Shown: positions 8,113-17,483 of the stretch, one piece after another
Numbering within the stretch: the first letter of the stretch is position 1
How the letters are laid out: the number at the start of each line of letters is the position of its first letter
Source: Palsa-504 sp963739615
Lineage (GTDB): Bacteria > Actinomycetota > Actinomycetes > Streptosporangiales > Streptosporangiaceae
Reading direction: 5' to 3'
DNA length: 64,000 bases
NCBI GenBank assembly: GCA_963739615.1
Contig: CAVUBD010000015.1
Coordinates: 124,001-188,000, forward strand
The notes under the pieces: model-generated
The model's database searches: none
What the model was told of the DNA's origin: nothing
What the model saw: only the letters and a program-made list of their open reading frames with translations
Made by a program: the position numbers and the translations under genes

Positions 8113-10251
8113 GTGCTCTCAGGACCGGCTTCCCCGGATCCCGGCGATGACAAATGGGACGTGCCTGGCCGTTCCGCGGACAAGGCAGGCTGCCGCCCGG
8201 TGCCGTCCGCGATCAACCCGTTGGACGATCCGGAGCAGCTGGCGGCGTGGCTGGAGGTGGTGGCGGCCGAGGGCCCCCCGCCGGACCCCGAGCTGGATCC
8301 TGGCTGGTTCCCCGACCCGGACGATCCCGCGCTGCCGTCCGGCATCGACCCGGACGAGCTGCGGGCCGGGTCAAGGCGGATCGCCGCGGAGCAGGCCGCC
8401 GCGGCGGAGCATATCGCGGGGCTGGGGTATACCGCGGAGCTGGCCGCCGGAGCGGCCGGGGCGCTGGGCCGCCGCGGCCCGGGCCAGCCCGGCTCCGCGC
8501 ACCGGTTCCCCGGCGAGTACGCCGGCCCGGCCGGCGGGTTCGCCGCCGGCCAGCCGCTGGACACCGCCCCCGGCGGCTCGGTGCTGCTCGGCCTGGCCGA
8601 GTACGCCGCCGGGGATGATGACCGGTTCGCCGGCGCGAGCGATGATGAGCTGACCGGGATCATCGCCGGGCTGGACCGCGCCGAGGCCTCCGCCTGCTCC
8701 CTCAAGCACGCCGCCGTCGCGGAGCTGATCCGGCGGCGGCCCGCCCCCGGCGCCGCCCCCGAAGGCCCGGCGCGGCTGCCCGCCGGCTGGGACCCCTCCG
8801 CCGAGGCCGAGGTGTCGTACGCGCTGGCGGAGTACCGGGGCACCGCGCAGGACCTGCTCGGCCGCGCCCACGACCTGGAGGCCAGGCTCCCCGGCACCAG
8901 GGCCGCGTTCCGGGCCGGGGTCCTGCGGCTGTCCAAGGTCGAGATCATCTGCCGGGCCACCGCCCTGCTGGACGCGGACGAAGCCCGCGCGGCGGAGGAG
9001 ATGGTGCTGGGGCGGGCCGGGCAGCTGACCCCGGCCGGGCTGCGGTCCGCGATCACCCGCGCGGTCATGCAGGTCGCGCCCGGCAAGGCCAGGAAGCGGC
9101 GCGAGGACGCGGCCCGCAGGGCCCGGGTGGAACGCCGCCCGGAGTACTCGGGCAACGCCGCCCTGGCCGGCCGCGAGCTCCCCCCGGCGCAGGTCCTGGC
9201 GGCCGACCAGCGGATCACCTGGTGGGCGACGCAGCTGAAACAGGCCGGGGCCGAGGGGAGCATGGACCAGCTCCGCGCCCAGGCCTACCTGGACCTGCTG
9301 CTGGGCACCGACTCCCGCCCCGCCCCGCCCCGTCCCGCCCCGCCCGCCGAAGGCACCGCTGGCGCCCGCTGCGGCGCGGACGCCCCCAGCGCCGCCGGAG
9401 CCCGCAGCGGCGCGGACAGCAGCGGCGGCGGCATGAGCGGCAAGGCGCCGCAGGGACCGGGCGATGACGGGTCCGGGGCGCCGCATCCCGCCGGGCCCTG
9501 CACCCCGCCGGGAACCGGGCTGATCCCGGCCGGGTTCGCCGGCCGTGTCAGCCTCACCGTCCCGCTGGCTACCCTGCTGGGCCTGGCGGACCGGCCCGGC
9601 GAGATCCCCGGCCTGGGGCCGGTCGACCCGTGGCTCGCCCGGGACCTGGCCCGCGCCGCCGCCGCCAACCCGAAAACCACCTGGTGCGTGACCGTCACCG
9701 ACCAGGACGGCCACGCGATCGGCCACGGCTGCGCCCGGCCCGAACCCAGGAACCAGCACACGCCCGGACCAGGCCCGCACACCGGCAGCGACCCGCCAGG
9801 CGGATCCGGGCCGGGGTTCACGTTCACCGCCGGGAACGGGCCCGGGCCACCCGGCGGCTACGGCACCTGGCGGCTCGCCACCGGCATCCCCGGCCAGCCC
9901 GGCCTGCTCCTGGCCCTCGACCCGATCCCCACCCAGGCCTGCGACCACCGGTACGAGGCCGCCGGGCACGACCCCGGCGTCAAGCTCCGGCACCTCACCG
10001 GGATCCGGCACGCGACCTGCACCGGCCCCATGTGCCGGCGGCCCGCCCGGAGCTGCGACTTCGAACACAACACCCCCTACGAGGCCGGCGGCCGGACGTG
10101 CCTGTGCAACGGCGGCCCCAAGTGCCGCTTCGAGCACCGGCTCAAGCAAGACCCCCGCTGGAAAGTCGACCAGCTCACCCCCGCCACCTTCCGGTGGACC
10201 ACCCCATCCGGACGCCAGTACACCACCGAACCCACCCGGTACCCCATCTGA
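8113..10251 (+). CDS. DUF222 / HNH endonuclease-like protein (13E12 family)
   Basis: A 712-residue member of the DUF222 plus HNH family, common and repetitive in actinobacterial genomes and often tied to mobile DNA. The DUF222 helical region spans roughly residues 140-410 (YRGTAQDLLGRAHDLEARLP, VEIICRATALL). A Pro/Gly/Ala-rich linker follows (about 400-560). The C terminus has the HNH zinc fold CRRPARSCDFEHNTPYEAGG, then CRFEHRLKQDPRWK. The usual D-H pair appears as F-E-H and the Asn region as CLCNGG, so activity is uncertain. The start is a GTG at 8113 just after a GGTGG stretch. It stands alone on the plus strand. Its own function is unproven for the family. Confidence 0.85.
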   Translation: MLSGPASPDPGDDKWDVPGRSADKAGCRPVPSAINPLDDPEQLAAWLEVVAAEGPPPDPELDPGWFPDPDDPALPSGIDPDELRAGSRRIAAEQAAAAEHIAGLGYTAELAAGAAGALGRRGPGQPGSAHRFPGEYAGPAGGFAAGQPLDTAPGGSVLLGLAEYAAGDDDRFAGASDDELTGIIAGLDRAEASACSLKHAAVAELIRRRPAPGAAPEGPARLPAGWDPSAEAEVSYALAEYRGTAQDLLGRAHDLEARLPGTRAAFRAGVLRLSKVEIICRATALLDADEARAAEEMVLGRAGQLTPAGLRSAITRAVMQVAPGKARKRREDAARRARVERRPEYSGNAALAGRELPPAQVLAADQRITWWATQLKQAGAEGSMDQLRAQAYLDLLLGTDSRPAPPRPAPPAEGTAGARCGADAPSAAGARSGADSSGGGMSGKAPQGPGDDGSGAPHPAGPCTPPGTGLIPAGFAGRVSLTVPLATLLGLADRPGEIPGLGPVDPWLARDLARAAAANPKTTWCVTVTDQDGHAIGHGCARPEPRNQHTPGPGPHTGSDPPGGSGPGFTFTAGNGPGPPGGYGTWRLATGIPGQPGLLLALDPIPTQACDHRYEAAGHDPGVKLRHLTGIRHATCTGPMCRRPARSCDFEHNTPYEAGGRTCLCNGGPKCRFEHRLKQDPRWKVDQLTPATFRWTTPSGRQYTTEPTRYPI

Positions 10252-10538
10252 GAGGCTCGTCTGCCCGATAGTGTCGTCGCCCTGCGAAGCGGCCGCCTTC
10301 GATTCTGCTGTCCTCGCAAGCGAGCCCAATGCGGTGGTGTACTAACTTAGACGGGTAACTAATCACGCAAATTGGTCGTTAGACGGTGATTCGTCACTAT
10401 GCCGTCGGCCTTAGCTGATCCTGTCTTACGATGTCTCAGTGCCGGGTCCGCGAGCCTTAGCTTCCCGATCGTCTTCGATCAGCCCGTACGTAGCGGCAGG
10501 AGGAAGCGCAGGGCTGAGGACAAAGTCGTTTCCGCTGT
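10252..10538. other. Gap between the DUF222 gene and the transposase remnant
   Basis: About 290 bases. The part at 10335-10420 is AT-richer and may include the lost end of the insertion sequence. I could not find clear terminal inverted repeats or a target duplication. Confidence 0.4.
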
Positions 10539-11248
10539 TCAGGGGCCTGCTGTGAGGCGGAGCAGGGCGAAGAGCAGGGCATTGTCGTATTCGGCTTCGC
10601 GGATGGTTGCGGCGATGCCGTCGTAGCCGGCCTGGCGGATGAGGCCCATGATGAGGTTACGGAGAGTGGCAAGGACGCGGGGGCGTGACCCGGCCCGGAC
10701 CTTGGACGAGTCTTCACGGAGGGTGACATCACGGACAAGGCGGACCTTGTTCTCGATGCTCCAGTGTCCGCGGGCATAGGCCGCGATGTGCTCCGGGCCG
10801 GCCTCACGGGCGGTGAGGCTGGTGATCAGGTAGACGGTCTCGGTGCCGGTCCTGGTGACGCGCGCCCGCTTTTTCCCGTTGCTCTTCCAGGAGGTGACGG
10901 TGCGGGTGCGGATGACGCGGGCGACCTGTGCGGCGTGCGGGAACCATGCCTTTATCTCGTCGGGGACGTCCATGACCAGGTGCGAGCGGGTCTCGCGGCG
11001 GCCGCGTCCCTTGCCGCGGGTGACGTGCCGGCGGCGCCGGCCCAGCACAGTCCCTCGAGGGCGGCGCGCAGGCCTGGCTGGTTGCCCTTCACGGTGAAGA
11101 TGAAATGCGCGAGGAGGTCTTCGCAGATCAGCGCGGCGAGCTTGCGCTGCGTGTGAAGAGCATCAGCGGACAGGACCCGGCCGGCGAGCGGGAACCGGTC
11201 GTTCAGTTCCCGCAGCATCGGCCCGGTCTCCGGGATCTCGTTCGTCTT
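10539..11248 (-). pseudogene. ISAs1-family transposase remnant
   Basis: The C-terminal half of a DDE transposase of the ISAs1 (H-repeat) type. It opens in mid-protein at KTNEIPETGPML (about 11248) and continues VLSADALHTQRKLA and FTVKGNQPGL, with the catalytic Asp in SADALHT. It then changes frame near 11040 to read HVTRGKGRGRRETR and HWSIENKVRLVRDVTLRED, which holds the last catalytic residue. The N-terminal third is absent. The truncated 5' end plus the frameshift mean it cannot move by itself. It separates the DUF222 gene from the cell-wall hydrolase operon. Confidence 0.8.
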
Positions 11249-11475
11249 GCGTATCGAGAGTGAACTCGCAGTTTAGGGTAATCGCTGCCTGACGGTACCT
11301 GGCGGACGCTTCCCGGCGAAGCGGCCGAGTCCATCTGTCGCCGCCGGGCAATATCGCTAGCCTCATCAATTCTTTATGAGCCGCCATTCACCCGGCCGGC
11401 TGGGCTGACCGCGGCGTGGTGGCAGGTGCTCGGGGCCGTCCTGGCCGAGTCGCTGCCGTCGGCGGCCCGAGCCGG

Positions 11476-12468
11476 TTACGTCGCCGCGGCCCACCGGACC
11501 GTGAAGCCCACCAGCGTATAGCCGAGCGCGTTCACCGTCGGCTGGATGAAGTTATCCCTGATAATCTGCCGTGCCTGCGACTCGGCCGTGCCGATCAGCG
11601 GGCCGGTGATCTGCGGACTGCTCCTGACCTGCTGGAACGCAATGCCCTGGGCCTGCGCGTACAGGACCGATTCCGCGAATTGCGGCCGTATGAGCCCACC
11701 GCAGCCGAATCCGGGGTACGTCCAGCTGTGCTGGGTATCGATCGGATGTGACAGGGTGTTGTCGATCGTGACCTCGTGCACCGACTGGGGAAGCTGCGGC
11801 TGCGGCAGCACCATCATGACGCTGACCCGGCCGGGCTTGCCGTTCAGCGGACCGCTGAGGACCTGCAACTGATAATGGCCCGTCGCTGGCGCCCACCAGG
11901 CCGGTCCCGGGTTGAGATCGACGGTCGCGGAGGCGTGGCCCACCGCCTCGAAGGTGCCGGAGTACCAGCACGGCCAGATGCCAATGCTCTTCGAGACCTT
12001 GTGAGTAAAGGTGAAGTTGAAATTCTCGGTGCCCAATGCGGGCTTTGAGATTCCCTCAATTTTCTGCAGCACCCACGGCCCCAGATCAATATTCGTCGTG
12101 GTGCCTGCACTGATCGACTGCCACGGCCATGAGAGCCGGACGTGCGGCAGATGGACGTTAAGGCCCACCAGGTGAAGTGCGGCGGAGAGCGCCACAAGTA
12201 CCGCCCACACGATTACCTTGCGGAAGATCAGGCCAATTACGAGTATGACAGCTACCCATTTGACCCGGAGCGGGATACGCCGCCGCCGCGGACCGGGCCG
12301 GCCGCCGACGGGTGGCCGAACCTGTGCGTCTGTGCCGCTCGCAGGCGCGGCCGCGATGGGCAGCTCCCTCGTGCCGGGCGGATCATCGGCCAGAAAGGTG
12401 CCGCCGCGACGGCCCCCGGCTCTGCTTGTGCTGAGCATTCCCACCAGGAAAATCATGAGGCGAACCAT
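11476..12468 (-). CDS. Single-pass membrane protein of unknown function
   Basis: A 330-residue protein I cannot assign to a named family. The first ~65 residues are basic and Pro/Gly-rich. One transmembrane segment follows (VKWVAVILVIGLIFRKVIVW, about residues 68-87), extended by a second hydrophobic stretch. A ~230-residue domain beyond it contains NIDLGPWVLQKIEG, TFTHKVSKSIGIWPCWYSGT and a C-terminal NFIQPTVNALGYTLVGFTVR. The start at ATG 12468 has AGGGAAG ahead of it. It is the last gene of a three-gene operon, 32 bases after the CHAP/GH73 hydrolase, so its outer domain may work with that enzyme at the cell surface. Confidence 0.6.
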   Translation of the reverse strand: MVRLMIFLVGMLSTSRAGGRRGGTFLADDPPGTRELPIAAAPASGTDAQVRPPVGGRPGPRRRRIPLRVKWVAVILVIGLIFRKVIVWAVLVALSAALHLVGLNVHLPHVRLSWPWQSISAGTTTNIDLGPWVLQKIEGISKPALGTENFNFTFTHKVSKSIGIWPCWYSGTFEAVGHASATVDLNPGPAWWAPATGHYQLQVLSGPLNGKPGRVSVMMVLPQPQLPQSVHEVTIDNTLSHPIDTQHSWTYPGFGCGGLIRPQFAESVLYAQAQGIAFQQVRSSPQITGPLIGTAESQARQIIRDNFIQPTVNALGYTLVGFTVRWAAAT

Positions 12469-12500
12469 GTCGGTTTCTTCCCTAATTTGCGTGCCGCCGA

Positions 12501-14990
12501 TTACTCATCCATAGCAGGGTAATCCAGGCTCAGCACCACAGGGACGGCCCCGAAGGACCCGCGGAATCGTGAGCCGGGCTTGTCTGGAGCATTCGGTTCC
12601 TTAACGTCGGGCCAGCGCATCTTTATGTTCTCGGCCGTCAGGCCCGCTACCGAGTAGGGGAATTCCATCGCCGAGATATTGTGCAATTTGAGCAACCCGC
12701 CCCAGCGGAACGCCGCGAAGACGCTGGCCAGCTTGCGGACCGACAGCGGCCGCCGGGCCGTGATATCGATCCAGTAGACCGCCATGGCCAGCTCGATCAG
12801 ATCGCCGGCGGCCTGGGCCAGCGCCTCGGACCTCGTCCTGTAGCTCGTGCCGTCGGCGTTCGTCGTGCCGAGCTTCTCCCCGTGGACCGGTGACAAGCGC
12901 GGCTGCGCCTTGCACTGCATCCAGTCGCAGGCCGCGAGCAGTTCCCAGCGCATGCCGCTGTGGTGCGCCACATCCCGGTAGAGCGGCTCGGCCCGGGTGA
13001 GCGGCGCCTTCGCGGTCTGGATGAAATCCGCCGTGACCGTCCGCGGGATCTGCGACACAAACCGGCTGGCACCGGCGCGCGGCCGGCGCGCCGTGATCCT
13101 CGGCGACGGCCGGTGGAGCGTCTTAGGAACGGACCCGGCCGACACGCTCGCGTCCGGGGCCGCCTTGGCTGCCGCGGTCACATAGGCATCCAGGACGCCA
13201 GGAATCGTCGCGCCACCCGCGCTGGTGGCCGCCCCCTCACCGGCCGTCCCGCCCTGCCCCACCGTCCCCAGACCGCTCGACGTCCCGAGACCGCTGGCCG
13301 TCCCGCCCCCGTTCCCGCTGGCCGCAGCGCCGGAGCTAACCTCGTGCGGCGTGGCCTGAGCCGAGGTGCCATAGCGGTACAGGTTGTAGAGCCGCATCAG
13401 GGCGATGAGGTTGGAGCCGTAGTTCGGATCCGTCGCGTAGACGCCGGTCAGGTCGGCGGCGAACGCGTCCGGCACCTGCTTGTCGGCCATGGCCTGCTGG
13501 TAGCTCTCGCCGGTGGCGAGCAGCTGGCTGTGGTCGGCGATGCTCTCGGCGATGTTGTGGTAGACCTTGAACGCCGCGCTCACGGTCACCCAGCTGCCGT
13601 TCACGTATTCTTGCGTCGGCTGGATGTCGGCCCCCGCCGGACCCGAGCCCTTGATGCCGAACAAGTTGTGGTCCTTGACCGCGAGCACGCTCTGCCCCCA
13701 GCCCGACTCCTCGATGGCCTGGGCTATCGTCACCGAGGCCGGGATGCCGTAACGCCCTTGCGCCGCTACCGCTCCCGGTGCCACCTGGCTGATGAAAGCC
13801 TGCTGGGCGGAGGTATCAGGCACAGCAGCGGCACCGGCCGCCGACTGGCCGGCTCGGCCGTACGCGGGTGCCGGACGCCGGTTCGCCGGCGTCGCGGCCA
13901 CGGGTGAAGCCCCGGTCAGGTCCGCCTGGATCGCCTGCAGGCCGGGGATCGTGGCCGCGCCCCGCGGCCCGCCCGCACCGGCCGCCGGCGTTGCCGCCGC
14001 CGGCCGTTGCTGCGGTGGCTTGGCCGCGGCCGCTCCCGTTGACCGCGCGTCGTCCCCGCTCAAGTCGGCCACCAGCGTTCCCGGTACGGCCGCCCCTCCC
14101 CGGCCGGCCTGACCAGGCGACTGGCTGCCCACCGACCCTGCCAGCTCCTGCGCCGCCCCCGCCAGCGGGCCGGCCGCGCGAGCATAGCTCGCCGCGCCGG
14201 CCGCATTCGCCGCGCTGGGCCCGCTGCCGATGCCGGACCCGCGGCCGGCCGGGTTGCCGCCGCCGGACAGCTCGCCGTTGTTGACGAATCCGATCACCCC
14301 CTGGGCGCCGAGCGGCGCGCTGAACTGGTGAGCGTTCACCGTGAAGTTCGGCAGCGAGTCGCCGCCTATCGTGGAAAGCACCCGGTTGGCGTACTTCGTG
14401 ACCACCTCGACGTGGCCGTCGAACAACACCCAGTCGCCCGGCTGCGGCTGGTAGCCATCGCCCAGCGGGTGCCAGCGGTCGTGCGCCTGCGCATCCTGCT
14501 GGATCGAGATGACGCCAGGCGACGACGAGTTCTCCGCCACGCGGACATCGGCCCACGCGTGCAGCGGCCACGGGTAGGTGCTGCCGCCGGTCACCCAGCT
14601 TTCCTGCCCCGCCGCCTGCGCCCCGAGCGCCAGCGTGAGGCTGGCGAACGCCGCGCACGATTCGCCATGGTCGGCGCCATCGATGCTGTCGCCCTGCCAG
14701 ATCAGTGCCTCCATTTGGGCCGGCGTCTTGTTCTGCGCCATCCGGAGGTAATAGCTGGCGACGTTGATGATGGCCGCCCGCAGCGAGCTGTCCGAGGCCG
14801 ATGCCCGCGCCGAGCCGGACGCCGGCCGGATAGGCTTGACGAATTCAAGCAGGTGCGCCGGCATGCCCGTCGGCGACGTCATATCTGCCACCGTCCCGTG
14901 GGCAAAGGAGAATCCGGTCATCGCCCCGCAGGTGCTCAGGCTCACCAGGGCCGTCGCCTGCTGCCACGTTGGCTTACTGACGGGACGCAC
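12501..14990 (-). CDS. Multidomain cell-wall hydrolase: CHAP-like + GH73 glucosaminidase
   Basis: An 829-residue protein likely to cut peptidoglycan. Residues ~97-233 look like a CHAP/NlpC amidase-type domain (GESCAAFASL with the candidate Cys, YPWPLHAWADV, PQPGDWVLFDGHVEVV with the candidate His). A long Ala/Gly/Pro linker follows. Residues ~410-530 form a FlgJ-type GH73 domain (ASVTIAQAIEESGWGQS with the catalytic Glu, HNLFGIKG, KVYHNIAESIADHS, YATDPNYGSNLIALM). The last ~190 residues are a separate unassigned domain with two close Cys (CDWMQCKAQ). I chose GTG 14990 because GAAGGTG lies just ahead; a longer frame reaches 15122 and overlaps the upstream gene. No classical signal peptide is evident. 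Middle gene of a three-gene operon. Confidence 0.78.
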   Translation of the reverse strand: MRPVSKPTWQQATALVSLSTCGAMTGFSFAHGTVADMTSPTGMPAHLLEFVKPIRPASGSARASASDSSLRAAIINVASYYLRMAQNKTPAQMEALIWQGDSIDGADHGESCAAFASLTLALGAQAAGQESWVTGGSTYPWPLHAWADVRVAENSSSPGVISIQQDAQAHDRWHPLGDGYQPQPGDWVLFDGHVEVVTKYANRVLSTIGGDSLPNFTVNAHQFSAPLGAQGVIGFVNNGELSGGGNPAGRGSGIGSGPSAANAAGAASYARAAGPLAGAAQELAGSVGSQSPGQAGRGGAAVPGTLVADLSGDDARSTGAAAAKPPQQRPAAATPAAGAGGPRGAATIPGLQAIQADLTGASPVAATPANRRPAPAYGRAGQSAAGAAAVPDTSAQQAFISQVAPGAVAAQGRYGIPASVTIAQAIEESGWGQSVLAVKDHNLFGIKGSGPAGADIQPTQEYVNGSWVTVSAAFKVYHNIAESIADHSQLLATGESYQQAMADKQVPDAFAADLTGVYATDPNYGSNLIALMRLYNLYRYGTSAQATPHEVSSGAAASGNGGGTASGLGTSSGLGTVGQGGTAGEGAATSAGGATIPGVLDAYVTAAAKAAPDASVSAGSVPKTLHRPSPRITARRPRAGASRFVSQIPRTVTADFIQTAKAPLTRAEPLYRDVAHHSGMRWELLAACDWMQCKAQPRLSPVHGEKLGTTNADGTSYRTRSEALAQAAGDLIELAMAVYWIDITARRPLSVRKLASVFAAFRWGGLLKLHNISAMEFPYSVAGLTAENIKMRWPDVKEPNAPDKPGSRFRGSFGAVPVVLSLDYPAMDE

Positions 14991-15063
14991 GAAATCACCT
15001 TCTTCCACAAATGTCTTGGTTCTCGTTGGTGAAAGGAATCGCGGCTGCCCCCGGCAAATGTCG

Positions 15064-16164
15064 CTACTGGGCTCCTGGCAGCGTGTGCAGGATGGCCTGG
15101 ACTTCCGAATTGCCGGGATCATTGGCGTTCTGGAACAGGATGCTGACGTCGCTGGCCGCGGCCGGCGTAGCGCCCACCATCCATTCCCTGTAGACGTCGG
15201 CTACCAGCGCGGCCTGGCCTGACGTGCTGGTCACCGGCTGCGCGCACAGATCGGGGAAGCCGGCTCGCGAGATCATCGCCGACGATCCGGTGTACCGCGC
15301 GCAGTTCGCCGGATTGCTCTCGAGCCCAGGCTGGACGGCGGGATCGCCTTTCGCGTTGGTCAAGGTAGCCCCGCCGATGATGTTGTTGATCGCCCGGGCC
15401 GCGACCGTCAGGCTGTCGACCGGATCATGCGGGTTATAGGGGTGATGCAGGTCGAGCGACCAGGCCACCTCGCCGCCCTGGGTCGGCGTGATCGGCTCGA
15501 GTCCCTGCCGGCCGGTCTTGGCGTCGCTGAAGCTCGGGTTATCGGTGCTCGTCATCAGCGCAAAGACCCAGAGGACCTGACTGGTGGCCTTACCGCAGGC
15601 GAAGTTCACCTGACCAGGCTCGGACGCCACGTTGGGGTTCTGGCACGCCGTGGTTATCTCGCTCTGGACGGTGGCCACGCTCGCCGGCCAGGAGGCGCCT
15701 TTCCCGAACAGGATCATCACCGCGACGGTGACGATCGCGATCAGGGCGGCCGTGACGATCGTGATCTTCCGGCCGCGTGACATCCGGGCGCGGGCCACGC
15801 TGCGCCGGCCCTGCTCGATCAGGGCCCTGGTGCGTTCCTCGGCCGAACTCGGGCGGGCGTCCGGGTCGGCTGGCCGCGGCCTGGTCGCCGTCCTGGGTGC
15901 CGCCATCACTGCGGCCGGCGGTTCGTCGTCCAGGTCGGCGATAGCGTCCACGCTGGCGTGATGGAAGGCTGCCCGCGCCGGGCCTGGTGCCGCCGCCCGG
16001 CGGTAGGCGGACTCGGCGCGCTCGCGTGCGCGCGACTCGGCCTGTTCGCGCGCGCGGTACTCGCGCCAGTCGAACAACTCCTTCTCGAGATCTATGGCCC
16101 TGGTTTCTAGTTCGGAGAGCCACTTGTCATCGTGATCGTTAAAACTTTCGAAATCCTGACTCAT
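15064..16164 (-). CDS. Membrane-anchored protein with N-terminal coiled coil
   Basis: A 366-residue protein of unknown function. Residues 1-60 are charged and likely coiled coil (LETRAIDLEKELFDWREYRA, then Arg/Glu repeats). A single membrane segment sits near residues 135-155 (ITIVTAALIAIVTVAVMILF). A ~200-residue outer domain with four Cys follows (ITTACQNPNV, VNFACGKATS, NPANCARYTG, FPDLCAQPV), which may form disulfides. Start at ATG 16164 with AGAGGTG upstream. It is the first gene of the operon with the CHAP/GH73 hydrolase, 73 bases before it. The layout, with membrane proteins on both sides of a wall hydrolase, suggests an envelope complex; this is inference. Confidence 0.65.
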   Translation of the reverse strand: MSQDFESFNDHDDKWLSELETRAIDLEKELFDWREYRAREQAESRARERAESAYRRAAAPGPARAAFHHASVDAIADLDDEPPAAVMAAPRTATRPRPADPDARPSSAEERTRALIEQGRRSVARARMSRGRKITIVTAALIAIVTVAVMILFGKGASWPASVATVQSEITTACQNPNVASEPGQVNFACGKATSQVLWVFALMTSTDNPSFSDAKTGRQGLEPITPTQGGEVAWSLDLHHPYNPHDPVDSLTVAARAINNIIGGATLTNAKGDPAVQPGLESNPANCARYTGSSAMISRAGFPDLCAQPVTSTSGQAALVADVYREWMVGATPAAASDVSILFQNANDPGNSEVQAILHTLPGAQ

Positions 16165-16518
16165 AGTAATCACCTCTAACCTGCGGCCTGGAGTCCGGAC
16201 TAGTGGCCGGGAGTGACGCCTGCCTGTGAAGCACTCATCTGCGTGCGGGCCCAGACCAGCGGGAGGCCCGGCGGTGCCGCGGCGACCCGCCCGACCGCGC
16301 TCCTACCTCACTGAATCGACCCATGCCTATATTAGAACACAGTTACGATCACCGTGTGAAGGGCTTATCGCTACAGCTTACGTGTTCGGTCGGTGACTCG
16401 CCTGGCCGCCGCGAACGCGGCCGGGCGGACGCCGGCTCGCGGTCAGGCCGGCGCCTGCGCGCCGTCAGGAACGCCCGGCCGCGCCTGTTAGCCTGGCCCT
16501 AGGCGCGAGCGGGAGGCA
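16165..16518. other. Divergent regulatory region
   Basis: About 350 bases between the hydrolase operon (minus) and the alpha/beta hydrolase (plus). An AT-rich core at 16328-16375 includes TAATATAGGC on the minus strand, a possible -10 for the operon. No gene or clear operator found. Confidence 0.4.
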
Positions 16519-17220
16519 ATGGTGACGAGCGGCGAGACGCTTTCTCGCGCGAGCGGCAGCGGCCCGGCCGCGGGCGTCACCGCGGTCGTCGTGGTGGTAC
16601 ACGGAGGCGAGGCGGTCAGCACCGCGCCCACCAGCGCTACCCAGCTCGCGGTGCTGCGCATGATCCCGGTCGTGCAGGCCGTCCGGCACACCCTGCGGGG
16701 CAGCGGGGCCCTGGTCTGCCGGCCCCGGCTGCTTGTCCGCGGCTGGAACGGCGAACAGGCCTCGCCCGTCCCCGACCTGAGCCGGATTCTCGACCACATC
16801 GGCGCCGAGTTCGGCCCGGTGCCGGTCGTCCTGGTCGGGCACTCGATGGGCGCGCGCGCCGCGTTCCGCGTGGCCGGGCATCGTGCGGTGTCGGCGGTGG
16901 CGGGCCTGGCACCCTGGCTGCCGCCGGGCGAGCCGGTCGCCCAGCTCGCGGGACGGCGAGTCCTGCTGGCGCACGGGAGCGCCGACAACATCACCCGCCC
17001 GGACGACACCTGGGCTTACGCCGAGCGCGTCCGGCCGGTGGCACAGGCCGCCGTGCTCGAGATACGCGGCGGCGACCACCCGATGATCCGCCGGGCGGTC
17101 CTGTGGCACGACATAGCGGCTGAATTCACCCGGTCGGCCCTCGGCCTGCCGCGGCGCGAGACCGAGGTTGCCGCGGCCGTCAACCGAACCTCCGCCGACG
17201 CAGGCCGGGCGGTTCTTTAA
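16519..17220 (+). CDS. Alpha/beta-hydrolase family protein
   Basis: A 233-residue cytosolic alpha/beta hydrolase. The oxyanion strand is AVVVVVHGGEA (~residues 22-32). The nucleophile elbow is LVGHSMGARAA with Ser at about residue 116. The acid is in LLAHGSADNITRPDD and the His in IRGGDHPMIR. All three triad residues are present. GGGAGG stands five bases before ATG 16519. A two-level hairpin follows the stop (17231-17271). The substrate is unknown. Confidence 0.8.
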   Translation: MVTSGETLSRASGSGPAAGVTAVVVVVHGGEAVSTAPTSATQLAVLRMIPVVQAVRHTLRGSGALVCRPRLLVRGWNGEQASPVPDLSRILDHIGAEFGPVPVVLVGHSMGARAAFRVAGHRAVSAVAGLAPWLPPGEPVAQLAGRRVLLAHGSADNITRPDDTWAYAERVRPVAQAAVLEIRGGDHPMIRRAVLWHDIAAEFTRSALGLPRRETEVAAAVNRTSADAGRAVL

Positions 17221-17230
17221 CAGTATCCCG

Positions 17231-17271
17231 TTATAGGCGGATAAGCGCCGATGGCGCATTTCACCCTATAA
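17231..17271 (+). terminator. Nested hairpin after the alpha/beta hydrolase
   Basis: Outer arms TTATAGG (17231-17237) and CCTATAA (17265-17271) enclose an inner stem GCGCC-GAT-GGCGC (17245-17257). There is no T run, as is usual in actinobacteria. Position ten bases past the stop suggests a terminator. Confidence 0.4.
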
Positions 17272-17483
17272 GCGCCCGGCCATCTCAGCGGACAAAGCGC
17301 ACCCGTCCGCGACGCTTCGCGGTTTTCCGCAAACGTCCGCAAACGTCCGTATTCGCCCGTGAAGGCGCCAGGCGATCCGGCCGAAGTTCATTACTAAAAG
17401 CACATGTGTCATCGCTCAGTGTGCTATACAACTGTGGAAAGCGGCTTGCCCCGTCTGCCGTAGTACGGGGAAAGGATGTAGCG

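Noticed and set aside
8371..10329. A 652-codon open frame antisense to the DUF222 gene
   Set aside because: Long antisense frames are expected in GC-rich DNA. Its sequence is Gly/Ala/Pro filler without motifs, and the plus-strand frame has clear DUF222 and HNH signatures.
11163..11387. 74-codon minus-strand frame at the broken end of the transposase
   Set aside because: It crosses the truncation point and its sequence matches neither the transposase nor any pattern I know.
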